A stretch of 64,000 nucleotides of DNA from Auanema rhodensis (Eukaryota > Nematoda > Chromadorea > Rhabditida > Rhabditidae). Of this stretch, positions 48,801 to 58,629 are shown in pieces. The notes below the pieces were generated by a model. The model had not been told where the DNA came from. It ran no database searches and saw only the letters and a program-made list of their open reading frames with translations. The translations under genes and the position numbers were made by a program. Location: positions 11,904,001-11,968,000 of the forward strand of contig OZ059899.1 of the NCBI GenBank assembly GCA_964057225.1. The letters are read 5' to 3'. Every line of letters starts with the position of its first letter. Position 1 is the first letter of the stretch.

Positions 48801-50930
48801 GTGTTAGAAGTCGCTCAACTGAATACCGAAATTTACATTTTACTTATTCATCTATAACTATATAGTAACTATACTATAAAAGTATTTATAAATATATTTT
48901 CAGATCAAGCACACAGTTATCAAAGTTGTTACCACAGCCACTTTTACAAGATAAATCTGTAGATTGGGAGGGTAAAGTTAATAAAGCTTTTAAGGTTAAT
49001 TTCAAGTTTTAACAGAAATAAAAAGTATATTTGAATCATTTCAGAAAGCTAAAGATGGAACATTAAACATCGTATTACTTGAATATGAGTTCCTACAGAT
49101 CTGTCGCGAACTCCGAATATATGGATCAACCTACTTTACAGCCAACTTTTTTGGAGAAAAAGTTAGTTTTTGAAACTTTTTTCGGTTGAAAAAATAGATT
49201 AATCTCCATATAATCTAGTAAACGAAGAAACAAATGTTAAAGATTGATGTCAATACATTAATTTTAAAAACTTGTAAAAGAAAGAAGAAACGAGAGAGAA
49301 ATAGAAGAAAAAGATATCTAGTAGTGTGTAGGGATAATAGTTGTAATTCATCATTTTTGTTACTTTTTAAAGAAAAAAAAAGAAAAATATGAGAAGTAAG
49401 TTAAACAGATGTTAATGCTGTTAAACGAAGGAAACGAGGAAAAGTTCAGTGAAGTAGAAAAACTCCCTAGAGATTGTACTTGAAAGTTGAGAAAGTTAAG
49501 GAAAAATGAGGTAAAAGATGAAAGAAATAGAAAAAAGAAGGGAGATCTGGTAAACAATTGATATGTCAATGTAAAAAATAGATAATCTTCATTTGTAAGT
49601 GGGAATCATGCGATTGAAAAAGAGAGATAATGAAGCTGAGGTTGAGGTTGAGTTTGAGGTTGAAGTTGAAAAGTCATTGAAATATAGAAGAGGTTCAATG
49701 TTTCAAGTTTTCCTTGAAATATCAACACATTTCCCACGAAGAAGCATTTAGTCCTTTAATAAGAAAGTATTTGTATTTAAGTAATTCATTGAGTGTCCAT
49801 TTGGTTCTAAAAAGGGAAACAATATACTCTTTTGGATAGAATAAAGGAAAGGAAAGAGGAGGGCAGAAGCATTGACAAGTACCTAAGAACATGATGGTCC
49901 ATTAGACATACTTTGTAATTCTTTTTGATTTTCCTGAATAAAAGTGACTATTCTTTCAAAATAAGCTAAAATGTGGATGAATTTATGAGGTTATGGGGTC
50001 ATACTGATTGTATGTGTCATCAAAATGGAAGGTATGAGTGTCGGGATCTGTTTCGATACCAAAAAGGATGAAGATAGTTGAATAAAGAAAAGACAAAACA
50101 TTTACTTACATGAAAGAAAAATAGAAAAAACTTTATCTGTTTATTATTTCAAATAAAATATAAAAGAACTGTAAGAAAGATGAATAAAGAATTATGAAAA
50201 GAGGTAAAAGAGAGTAAAAGGGCAGTAGAGAGCATGTCTAGATGACCAAAATTGCTATTCATTCGTCTGTGACTAATGCAAAAATCGCTTCTCAGTTAAC
50301 TCGCTAGCTATTTCATCTAATATAATTTTTATTTAAAAAAAAAACATGAAAAAAGACCATATTTACAGATATGCTGTATAATATATAATTTATAAATATT
50401 ACGAAGAAATAAAAATGAATTAAAAGAACATATTCTAATATAAACACTTGAAAAGAAAAGAAGTTAATAAGTACTTTTGTTTAGAAAAAATAAAGAGATT
50501 TTCATTTACTTACTAACCATATGTTTAAGTGGAATATTTCTTTATAAATAGAATCTTCCATAATCAATTATATTTTTTTCAGCCAATTATGTATCAAGAT
50601 AGAGTACGGTGTGCTATAAACGATCAAGGACTTCATATAATTAGTCTTACTCGTAATATATTGACAGCAACTTATGGTTATAAGTAATTATTATTTATGG
50701 TTCATCTTTATTATTTTTTGATATTTATTACAGAGAACTTTTTGTACTTGAGAAACAAAAGCCTGATCAGCATACCTTGTGCATGAAAGATCGAGCTCGT
50801 GGTCACACTTTCTACATTAAGACTAAACAAGTTTGATAATTCTTCATCATTTTTGTATTTTAATCCAACTATTTAGGTTAAACTTATGCTTCGACTAATG
50901 GAAAAAATTGGAAATATTAAAATAATATGA
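37080..50930 (+). CDS. kri-1: KRIT1/KRI-1 ankyrin-FERM protein
   Basis: KRIT1 (CCM1) is a scaffold of the cerebral cavernous malformation complex. Worm KRI-1 links the germline to intestinal DAF-16 signalling and to apoptosis. The start at 37080 gives MEASIAIIQHSATYRNNHFP. The N-terminal half contains HNPAF (37900 region) and NPLFGLQ (38140 region), the counterparts of the human NPAY and NPLF motifs. Ankyrin repeats include LRYPLHYAALKDDIDSIKHL, RDLWTPLHYACFYRQIRATD, GGSTALHMAAINGNEYLIEL and EGRTAYDLCAADPKP. The FERM domain has F1 (GTLMVLLSHGRETTAGSILK, LRPDMKVWPKIKNWPQSVVE), F2 (LLYHEAEQHFLSGGLPALPE, LSAILARILYGDM) and F3 (CRELRIYGSTYFTANFFGEK, NDQGLHIISLTRN, HTFYIKTKQVKLMLRLMEKI). The last exons are 41364-41509, 48904-48994, 49045-49161, 50583-50683, 50734-50830 and 50877-50930, all in phase. 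The intron 39607-41363 hosts a minus-strand gene. Confidence 0.9.
39819..41199 (-). CDS. GPI-anchored Ly6/uPAR-type small Cys-rich protein nested in a kri-1 intron
   Basis: The start at 41199 gives MKLFLFLIVCIIHYANS, a clean signal peptide split by a 250-base intron. The mature protein begins LHCIQCDKHSGWYSEEEHEK, with the Ly6-like CxxC just after the cleavage site, then ACQQGAIVPTKCQNSSHTHC and IVSWYRNGGAS. Later exons give VRTVTERKCGGPEDATGCTI, VRRHLINRDTDFGSDISKPR, VCSEACPNGDCINHTSKS and a hydrophobic end (FLITSLSIAFFLRNIIF), typical of a GPI-attachment signal with no tail; stop at 39821-39819. Ten cysteines precede the tail, and the final CN-like motif is CINH. Length is about 175 residues over five exons. 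It lies wholly inside kri-1 intron 39607-41363 on the opposite strand. Family-level resemblance is to Ly6/three-finger surface proteins (worm HOT/ODR-2 or fly Quiver type). The partner is unknown. Confidence 0.75.
40397..40436. repeat. Short perfect inverted repeat (TGTCGGG/CCCGACA)
   Basis: Seven-base perfect arms (40397-40403 and 40430-40436) flank a 26-base loop, in an intron of the nested Ly6-type gene. It is GC-rich against an AT-rich background. It could be a hairpin or a remnant of a transposable-element end; no partner copy was seen. Confidence 0.4.
44316..44390. repeat. CT-rich microsatellite in the kri-1 intron
   Basis: A (CT)n core of about 35 bases continues into imperfect CTAT/CTTT/CCCT units. 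Confidence 0.9.
44631..44706. repeat. (CT)n microsatellite in the kri-1 intron
   Basis: About 75 bases of CT repeats with CCCT and CTTT interruptions. It generates a spurious Leu-Ser ORF. Confidence 0.95.
45373..45412. repeat. (TA)n microsatellite
   Basis: A perfect run of about 20 TA dinucleotides. It is the only long TA run in the window. Confidence 0.95.
45812..45900. repeat. (GA)n microsatellite in the kri-1 intron
   Basis: GA dinucleotide run of about 90 bases with AATA/AAAT and GGG interruptions. It lies about 1.1 kb from the opposite-phase CT run at 44631 within the same intron. Confidence 0.95.
47446..47551. repeat. GA-rich low-complexity tract
   Basis: Imperfect purine-rich repeat (gaga, ggcaaaa units) in the kri-1 intron. 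Confidence 0.8.
48527..48592. repeat. CT-rich low-complexity tract
   Basis: Imperfect CT/CTTT repeat close to the 3' end of the large kri-1 intron. Confidence 0.8.
49162..50582 (+). other. kri-1: 1.4-kb intron of kri-1
   Basis: AT- and purine-rich intron between the two FERM F3 exons 49045-49161 and 50583-50683. It contains a degenerate GAGGTT hexamer repeat at about 49635-49670. No nested gene was seen. Confidence 0.6.
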
Positions 50931-51929
50931 ATACACGAAAAGCATTAAACAAACCTAAAACAGATTGTGATCTTATTTGCATAACTTTTTAAAGTATAGA
51001 ATATACATGAAGATGATCATTCCCGCAATTTTTTAAGATATAATTTATTACATGTATATATTTATATAATTATATATAAAAATATTGTATTAACTGAATA
51101 TTTTTGAAATTTTAATAAGGAATATACCCTTTTACGCAATTTTCACGTACAATTCATACACATTCTTTATAAATTAAACGCACAGAGAGGTTGTTTTTCA
51201 ATTTTAACAATATCAATAATAATCATACATCAATATACTCATGTTCATATGTGTATTGTTTATTCTGAAATACTTAAGTTCAAAAGATTTTGAACTTGCA
51301 TAAAAACTCTTATAACGAAAAGAGAATAATGTTTTTTTGCAATTTCTATTCATTTATAAGAGTTCTATCCATTTTGTAAGATATTCAAGCTTTTATTCTT
51401 TGTCAATTTCAACACAATAGCTTAAATCATCTTGATATTCGTATTTTTTTACGTTATATCTTTAACCCGATAATTCATAAAACTAAATTGAATCTGAAAG
51501 AGGGACAAATATTAAATTAGATATACGTAGCATTATTTTAATAAAAATATATTTCTTCACAAATCATACATCATGATAATCAAATGCACAATCATAAAAA
51601 CACAAAATATCGTCCCATTTTGAATTTTGGCTTCAATAACATGTTATGATGCAAACTATATTCTTTCTTCCTTTTTTTGAAAGCTACAACGTACAACTTG
51701 AAAACAAATGACTGAATATCTTGTAATAAATTCGTTAAATCTGATGAAACACTAGTTCAATAACTAGAGGATCTTGTTACACTGAAATGTTCTCACGTCA
51801 TTCACGTGTGTCACGTGTGTCACGTACTCATTATATTTATTCAAAATAATAATTTCTGTGAAACGGTTGGTTTCAAGCTTATATCACTTTATTTATTATT
51901 AAAACCTCAGTATATGTAGTTTTTAGGAA
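50931..51929. other. 1-kb spacer between kri-1 and the multi-pass membrane protein gene
   Basis: Very AT-rich. It holds the kri-1 3' end and the upstream region of the next plus-strand gene, with the phased TCACGT array near its right end. A ttttag at 51921-51926, four bases before the next ATG, is a good trans-splice acceptor candidate. Confidence 0.5.
51793..51825. promoter_or_regulatory. Four TCACGT hexamers at exact 9-bp spacing
   Basis: CACGT begins at 51794, 51803, 51812 and 51821, each preceded by T. The second and third copies are full CACGTG E-boxes. The array ends about 105 bases before the ATG at 51930, a promoter-proximal position. bHLH or bHLH-Zip proteins bind CACGTG; the phasing suggests cooperative binding, but this is inference. 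Confidence 0.55.
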
Positions 51930-53145
51930 ATGATTGAAACGCTATTGATTACTTTTGAGCAAATTTATACTACAACTGAGACATTACGAAGAGGGTTACT
52001 CAATGTTTCTGATAAAATCATAAATCTGGGTGAACAAGCTTTCGGACATGTTGAACAAATTCAAAAAAGTATAGAGCCAGTTACATTAGATGGAATAGAT
52101 TATGTAGGATATTTGAACTTAATCTTTGAAAAAAACATTAGTATATTATATATATGTATAGTTAACAACAGCATGGAGTATGAAAGAGCCAGTAAGCAAA
52201 GTGAAATTAGAATCACGCAATATCATTGTGGAACATTATCTTTCTATCACAGTATGGCAATGTATTCTGAATCCCTTGTATGAAGTGTCAAAATTTCAGA
52301 CTTTGATTCTTGCTCTGATTTTCGGAGAAATGGCTGGTGTACTAACTTTTTCATATCTGCCTGATATTAGCATTATCTATCAGAGCATTGCATTTGGATT
52401 TCTCATAAGATATGCATATATACGTGTACACACAGGTATTTAATTTATATTTTTCTTATGTAGTAATTGTAATTATTATCAAAGCTCTTGATGAAATCGA
52501 ATGTCGCAACATTACTATAACCTTGGCACTTCTTTCGGGTGTTTTTATCGGATATAACATTGGCCCTAAGCTATTGAGTTTGGCACCAACATCCTTGTTT
52601 ATTTCTCCGTTTTTACTAGCTGTATCAGTATGTTATATTTTAAAACAATATCCTCTCAAAATATTTTATCAGATTGATAATAATTTTGTGAATAACGTCT
52701 TTCCTCATATGGATCGTCCATCGTTTTTAACTTTTTTGTCAACATTTTCAGCTATACTTAGCACTTCATCAGGTATCTTCTTAGGGTGTTTCTGAGACAT
52801 TTAAAATTCTCATTTACAGCATCTATAACCGGAAATGAATTTTCTGTCGCAATTTGCATATTATCCTTATGTCATTCCGTTATATTGGCTGTTCATACTC
52901 AGGTCTTTTGAAAATTTATTTTGAGCTCATCTAGTCAATTATTTTAAAGATTAATTTCCAACTTCTTTCACAAAAAGCATTCCGTGCTTATGAATCCCAA
53001 CTTGCTTATCTTATAGCCATCTGCATGCTTCAAGTAAGATTTTTCTTTTGTATCAGCAATTTCTCATATAGAACTACAACCAAGTAAATTCATTGTCTAG
53101 GTTTCACTAACATTACTCTTTGGTCTCAATCCCATCCTAAATTAG
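51930..53145 (+). CDS. Unrecognised multi-pass membrane protein
   Basis: About 315 residues over six or seven exons. The N-terminal 75 residues are amphipathic and helical (MIETLLITFEQIYTTTETLR, NVSDKIINLGEQAFGHVEQI), without a signal peptide. A conserved-looking block, SITVWQCILNPLYE, leads to membrane segments near TLILALIFGEMAGVLTFSYL, IIYQSIAFGFLIRYAY, ITLALLSGVFIGYNIGPKLL, SLFISPFLLAVSVCYILKQY, FLTFLSTFSAILSTSS, VAICILSLCHSVILAVHTQ and LAYLIAICMLQVSLTLLFGL. It ends NPILN, stop at 53143-53145. An odd number of helices (about 6-7) is likely. I do not recognise the family. The ATG at 51930 follows ttttaggaa. Splice joins are in frame throughout, which supports a real gene. Confidence 0.7.
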
Positions 53146-53696
53146 CTAAACATAGCAATAAATAGATGTTTTCATCAATCAACAAGCTCAATGTACAACT
53201 TTTACTTGAAAAATTCAAACAATCAATAAATAGTTTAAGAAGTTTAAAATTTAAAAATTTAAGAGACTTGGTAATAAATAAATTTATTGGAAACAAAAGT
53301 ATCTAAGAACGCGATATAATTCAAAGCAACGACGATGAAGGAGAGACAGAGGTGGAAAGTCGAACTTCACACAATATATAGAAATATTGGTAAAGATGAC
53401 GAAATAGGCCACATTTGAAAGCAATTCGAAAATTTTCTTATTAAAAGAGGAAACAAAGTTCAATAATCTTCTCATACGTGGCACACAATTGGTCCGCTCA
53501 AGAGCTGGCCGTGGGAAACTAGTTAACAATCACGGTGGGACTGATCTTGAAACAGAACAGTACAGAAGTAAAAAGCTAATCTATTTTAAGAGATAAATCG
53601 GATTGCAGTAGCTATAATAGAACAACTCGAAGATAGTAAGAGATAATGGTTGTTTAAGAGGGGGAAATTTAGATGTTAGAGAGATGAAAAAGGAAA

Positions 53697-53698
<2 letters not shown>

Positions 53699-53762
<64 letters not shown>

Positions 53763-53793
53763 GAGAGTGAGAGATTTAGAGGGAGAGAGCAGA
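53699..53793. repeat. (GA)n microsatellite
   Basis: About 90 bases of GA dinucleotides interrupted once each by GCGA and GTGA. Confidence 0.95.
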
Positions 53794-55117
53794 AAAGAGA
53801 GTAAGAATTTAGACAAGAGGTGGCTTCGGATGGTTCGTTTTTAGAGATACATGACGACTGCTCAGGCAAAGGCAGAAAATATTGTATATACTTGATACTT
53901 ACAGATAAACTATGAACTCAAAAAAAGAAATATAAAGTTAATATAAATGATTGTGCTACAGTTGACTACCTACAATTTATATTATAACTTATTAGGAACA
54001 TCTTCAAATACACAAATGATGATTCATTAGAACATGAAACATCTAACAACAGGAGTCAATATTTAAACACAACTTTTGTTAAATTACTAGTAAAGAGTGT
54101 GAAAAGAGGAATTTGGATATACGAAGAGTATTCAACAAGTGTAGTTACTACTAAAATAAATTAGTATACAATTCTATGAACATTTCTTGGCACGCGGTAG
54201 ATACTATCTCGTACCAATTAGGCATCACCGGATGTAGGTACCCTGTAACCATAAAGGAACTGCTTCGAAAATCAATATATTGAGATAAAAATTACTTTTT
54301 TTAAAATTTAGGAAAGATTATTGCATATATAAGGCTTTTTTAGTGGCTGAGTAGCTGTATAGCCCATGACCACGCAACAAATCACTTTTTGTAGTGCTTC
54401 AAAAAAGCTCATAGTGAGATTTTCAAAAAGCAGTTTCTTTACAGTTCGCTTTGGTGTCTAGATGGCTCCTTCCAAAAATGGATTGGACTTGTTTTCAAGC
54501 AAGTGTCTTATGAAATAAAGCTAGAGACAGTAGCAAATGTCCTTTTCATCAAAAGCCATTTCAAGAAAAAAGTCGAAAAAAACAAATTTTAACGCACCGA
54601 AACGTAAAGAATTCGCGAAATATAAATTAAAGGACTGTTTTTTTCATAATTTTTTTTCGAAATTTTCTTCTAAATTGACTATGGGCAGCCAGAGAGCTTT
54701 GGACCCCTAAAGGAAAGATGGACGAGGAAAGATGATCATGGAAATATGATTCAAACATGAAAACTTGGAATACGTGAATGGATCTGCTGTTTCATTTATC
54801 GTGCAATAAAGCATGTATGGCTTTTGGACAGAGAAGAAGGAAAAGAAGAAGGTAGAAGAAGTCGACGAGAGAGGCACACTGTTATTATATTATGCGTGCG
54901 CAATACACACAAGGAACGTTAGCCGCGACGGAAATGCAGGATCATGAAGATCATCATAGACGAGTCTGAAGGCACGATTATCGATCAGTGATTATTGAGA
55001 AAGAAAGAAATCCTTAAGATAGGGAGAAAACCAAAGAAGGAGAATAATCGGACTTCGGACAGGTACATCTACATGAACCATGGAAGAAAATGAAGATGCT
55101 TCAGCCAAGGCAGCTTG

Positions 55118-55318
55118 GGGCACTGTTTGGATGACTACTCTGTCCTAGTGGCAGAATGCTGTTATGCCCACCAGACTACTAATTACGGAATGGATTGGTT
55201 TAGAGTTTTTAGCCGTGTCAAAAAATGGATGATTTATTATAATTTTTAAAAATAACCAAGAATATCACCAATTTTATTAATTTGAGTTACAGGAGTCTAG
55301 TCATCCAAACAAGCGCCC
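55118..55318. mobile_element. MITE-like element with terminal inverted repeats
   Basis: The left end GGGCACTGTTTGGATGACTA (55118-55137) and the right end TAGTCATCCAAACAAGCGCCC (55298-55318, 21 bases) are near-perfect inverted copies. They share a 13-bp exact core, GTTTGGATGACTA. Similarity continues inward (CTCTGT against CTCCTGT). The element is about 200 bases with an AT-rich core and no ORF, fitting a non-autonomous DNA transposon. A target-site duplication is not obvious. No second copy was seen in this window. Confidence 0.5.
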
Positions 55319-55537
55319 GAGTTTGCATGCAGAACACTCAAATACCTTCTTCTTTCTGGCACTATGCGGGATTGTATACTGTGCGTTAGTAGGAGCATTT
55401 TGTGCAAAAATAAAAAAGGAGCAGATACGGGAGTGATTAATCGAGGATAATACAGAGAAACAAAATCCTAAAAGGGTACAAGCAGTTCTAGTTAGCTACA
55501 GAACTTAGGTTGCAGGATAGAACAAAACCCCAAACGA

Positions 55538-58500
55538 TTACAGCTGTCCAGGCGCTGGTCGTGTACTCACAATCTCTTCCTCTTCTTGCAGTGCTTCACG
55601 TTCCTCGGGCTTCGAGCTTGCAAACAATCGTTCGGTCTAAAAGAACAAGAAGAATAAAAAGGAATTAGGTAAAGATTTCAATATCAGGAAAAATGTATGA
55701 GGGAAATACCATGCATTGGTGCAAGATTAAAACTTGAGCACTTGCATAGCCCTTCGATTTCTTTTGAATAGAATCTTCACAAACCTTTTTTTCCTTCTTT
55801 TCCGCTGTAATTGTGTCCGCTCGATAAGAGCGTCGCAGAGGAACTCTGGTAACATTATTCTGCGGAATAATGGGATTGACATCTCGACTAGAGATAGGAG
55901 GTTCGTCATCTCCAACACTCTTCCGAGTACGCCGCCGAGAAGGCGATGATTTCAATGCTGAAAACAAAACGTATATTTTCTCATACACTTCTGTTGAAAA
56001 TAAATAAAAAAAACAATACAAGTGATAGACAGTACTAAAGAGCAACAGCACATTGGTACTACTTCATACACGACTTCCTTGGAGTATTCTACAGTTTTCG
56101 ATCGTTGGCATTAGGTAAGGAAGGAACACAACAAAAATAACGCTGTTTAAGTCAAAGTTCAACACATTCACGAACGGTATGAAAAGCACCACTGACACTT
56201 ATGTTAAAAAGCTTCCCGAAAACCGTTACTAAAGCACCCAATGAGCACACAATATAGAACGCTGATTATGTATTTAAATGAAAACTAAGTTCAGCAAACA
56301 TAAATAAAGAAATAGCATATCCATTTATACCCATAACTACCAGGGGTTAGGTTAGAAGATTGAAAAGGGTGAGAAGAACATGAATTACTATCGAATTGAC
56401 TCAAGATTATTATTCTCATAGAATGGGAACACTTCACACCAACGATACATTGAAATTATTGACACAACAATAAGATCTACTGTCAGAACACTTTGTTTTA
56501 AACTTAATTTTGAAAAAAAGATACCTTGAATAGAACGATGAAGACAAAAAGCACAATTCACGATTAAAGGAAGATTATCTTTCTTTCTTATTTAAAACTA
56601 ACGACATATAAGCGAACTGACAGGATGTTTAAAAGTATAAAGGATACCGAGGTATGAGTGGACGAGGGTTCGGAATTTCGCATTCGCCTTTCGATCAGCT
56701 GTAAACAGAGGGGGCACACTTAGGTTGAAAGATTAGAAGAGATAATTGTCATAATTTAAGCCCACACTCGGATTCTTTCAAAGAACATTAGCTTAATTAA
56801 TTAAAAAACACTTTTTAATTCAACACTCCGTTGCGATTAAGAGCACTAGCTTCCAAAATTAATTAAATCTTAATATTGGATAATGAATTCTCCTACCTGT
56901 TCCTTTTTTAAATATATGTTCTGACATGAAAGACAGAAAACGTTGAGCATAAAAGCTCGGGTTATGCACAGATATCGTGTCCTAAATCATGAATTCAAAA
57001 ATTATAGACATAACACAAAAAACTGACCCCATCATGGAGTATGGCCTTCCAGGTGTGCTCCATTTTTTTCAATAAGCGATAGTTTTGGAGAATATCAATT
57101 ATACCTGCACAAACTTGGGTAAAACAAAAAAAGAAGGAATCTTACCCAAATACAAAATGATTCGATCACCATTTTCGTTTCTAGCTGGAACACCGCCATG
57201 AGGAATTGTTCCTTCATCAGTATCCCAAACCGAAAACTTGGAATGAAGTGTCTGAAGAAGAGAGAGATCAGCAAAGATAAGATTGTACTGATTAAAACCT
57301 TTTTTTCACTATCTCGGCTAGTGCTTGGTTGGTCATCGCCGGCGCCATCGTCATCTTCACTCTCGACACGCTGTCTGGAGCCAGCAGCCAATTCCATATT
57401 ATGTATCCCAACTAGCAATGAATAATCCATAATTTTAAACGATTCCAAAACCTAAAGAGTTTACTGTGAGTATGCGCGTACGCTATTGATTCTTACCAAG
57501 CAATCGCGGCTGATAGTCTTCATCAAAGCATCTAAAGCTACTGGATCAACAAATAGTCCATCTTTATGGTTTTCCAAAAAATCGAGATCTTTTAATGTAG
57601 GATGAGTCTGCAAATAATTGTAAAGTAAACATAAAAAACGATGTTAAGAAACCTTAGCTCGTTCGTTCTTAGAAGCTGCTCTCTTGTACGTTGAGCCTTT
57701 TAAATCATATTTTTCATGCATGACAAGTGCTTGAGGTAACAAGTTGTTCATGACAAGCAATCTAATGTTTTTACCCAAGCTCTAGAAATATTCTTTGCGT
57801 AAACTTGTGATTAAATTAAGAATTACCTGATAACAGAACAACCCAAAAAACTTTGGTAGCAAAGTACGAGGATTTTGATTGAGATTCTAAATTAAGAACA
57901 TTCCAGATGATTTAATTGCTAAAACAGTTACCATATAATACCCAGGAAGCAGCTTTTGCAAAAATTCGGCTTCTTTATGTTGAACTGTTTTAATGATGAA
58001 TTGATCATCTTGAGATACATAGAAAATTGAACCAGAAGCTCCAGCATTCGATAATTCCCGAAGAGGTTCGGTACAAATTGAACGCTGGAATCGAAGAGAG
58101 GTATTACTAAACACGAAAGGAAGTTAATACCAAGAAATCAGCAGGTTTAATATGAAATAGTTCACGGAAATATCTGAAAGCAATTGGAGCATAGGTTTTG
58201 AATCGGAAATCTCCAAAAGAATGAGAAGGCGTCACTCCTGATCCTTGTCTAAACATTTTCTTTACACCTGTCATTTACGTTCAAACATACGCAGGAAATG
58301 CCACAGTTTCAATTTTTTGAAAATCTTGCAACAACAAATCCCTATTAGGCAAGGAAGCCAAACTTCCTATAGAATTAGCAATTCCTAATTGAATAGCGCT
58401 CATTAACGCATTTGTTGGAACTTTTTTATAGCTGACCTAAAGCAATTTCAACTCATTGAACCAAGTATGAAATCAAATAACGTACTTCTCCTTGCTCATC

Positions 58501-58629
58501 GATTCTTCTATGACCTAACTTCTGCTTTTCGCCTGGAACACCTTCCTTTACATCCCGATCCCTTGCAGAATCTTCCGAGGATGCCGCGGCACCGGATAGT
58601 GGCTTGAAAGTCACCACTGCCGATGACAT
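55538..58629 (-). CDS. ppk-1: Phosphatidylinositol 4-phosphate 5-kinase, type I
   Basis: PIP5K makes PI(4,5)P2 at the plasma membrane. The start at 58629 gives [20 protein letters not shown]. The kinase core follows: [20 protein letters not shown] and [40 protein letters not shown]; and [19 protein letters not shown] with [20 protein letters not shown] (glycine loop and the ATP-binding Lys). Next come [46 protein letters not shown] (catalytic [10 protein letters not shown]), [20 protein letters not shown] and [19 protein letters not shown]. The C-terminal tail is basic and Ser/Arg-rich ([17 protein letters not shown]), ending STRPAPGQL, stop at 55540-55538. Length is about 570-600 residues over about 13 exons. 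One intron (55958-56896) is 939 bases, long for this region. All core motifs are present. Confidence 0.94.
55958..56896 (-). other. ppk-1: 939-base intron of ppk-1
   Basis: The donor is AACAG/GTAGGA at the right end and the acceptor TTTTCAG/CATTG at the left end, minus strand. It separates the kinase core from the Arg/Ser-rich tail exon, so it is a natural place for an alternative 3' end or isoform. No exon or nested gene was seen inside. Confidence 0.55.

Larger units (their letters stand above)
41510..48903 (+). other. kri-1: 7.4-kb intron of kri-1
   Basis: The intron separates F2-coding exon 41364-41509 from exon 48904-48994. The donor is AT/GTAAGA and the acceptor TTTTCAG/ATC; the frame is kept across the join. 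It is far larger than the usual introns of about 45 bases and is rich in CT/GA and TA microsatellites. One segment (47770-48122) is open on both strands for about 100 codons and could be a degraded or unrecognised exon. No supportable nested gene was found. Confidence 0.6.
53146..55537. other. 2.4-kb gap between convergent genes
   Basis: Lies between the membrane protein gene (+) and ppk-1 (-). It contains a GA microsatellite and a MITE-like element, listed separately. Minus-strand ORFs at 53284-53529 and in the GA run look non-coding. Confidence 0.45.

Noticed and set aside
41364..50930. Reading the FERM F2/F3 exons as a separate gene starting with ATG at 41364
   Set aside because: The splice phase from the 39606 donor is consistent, and the exons complete the KRIT1 FERM domain in the correct order.
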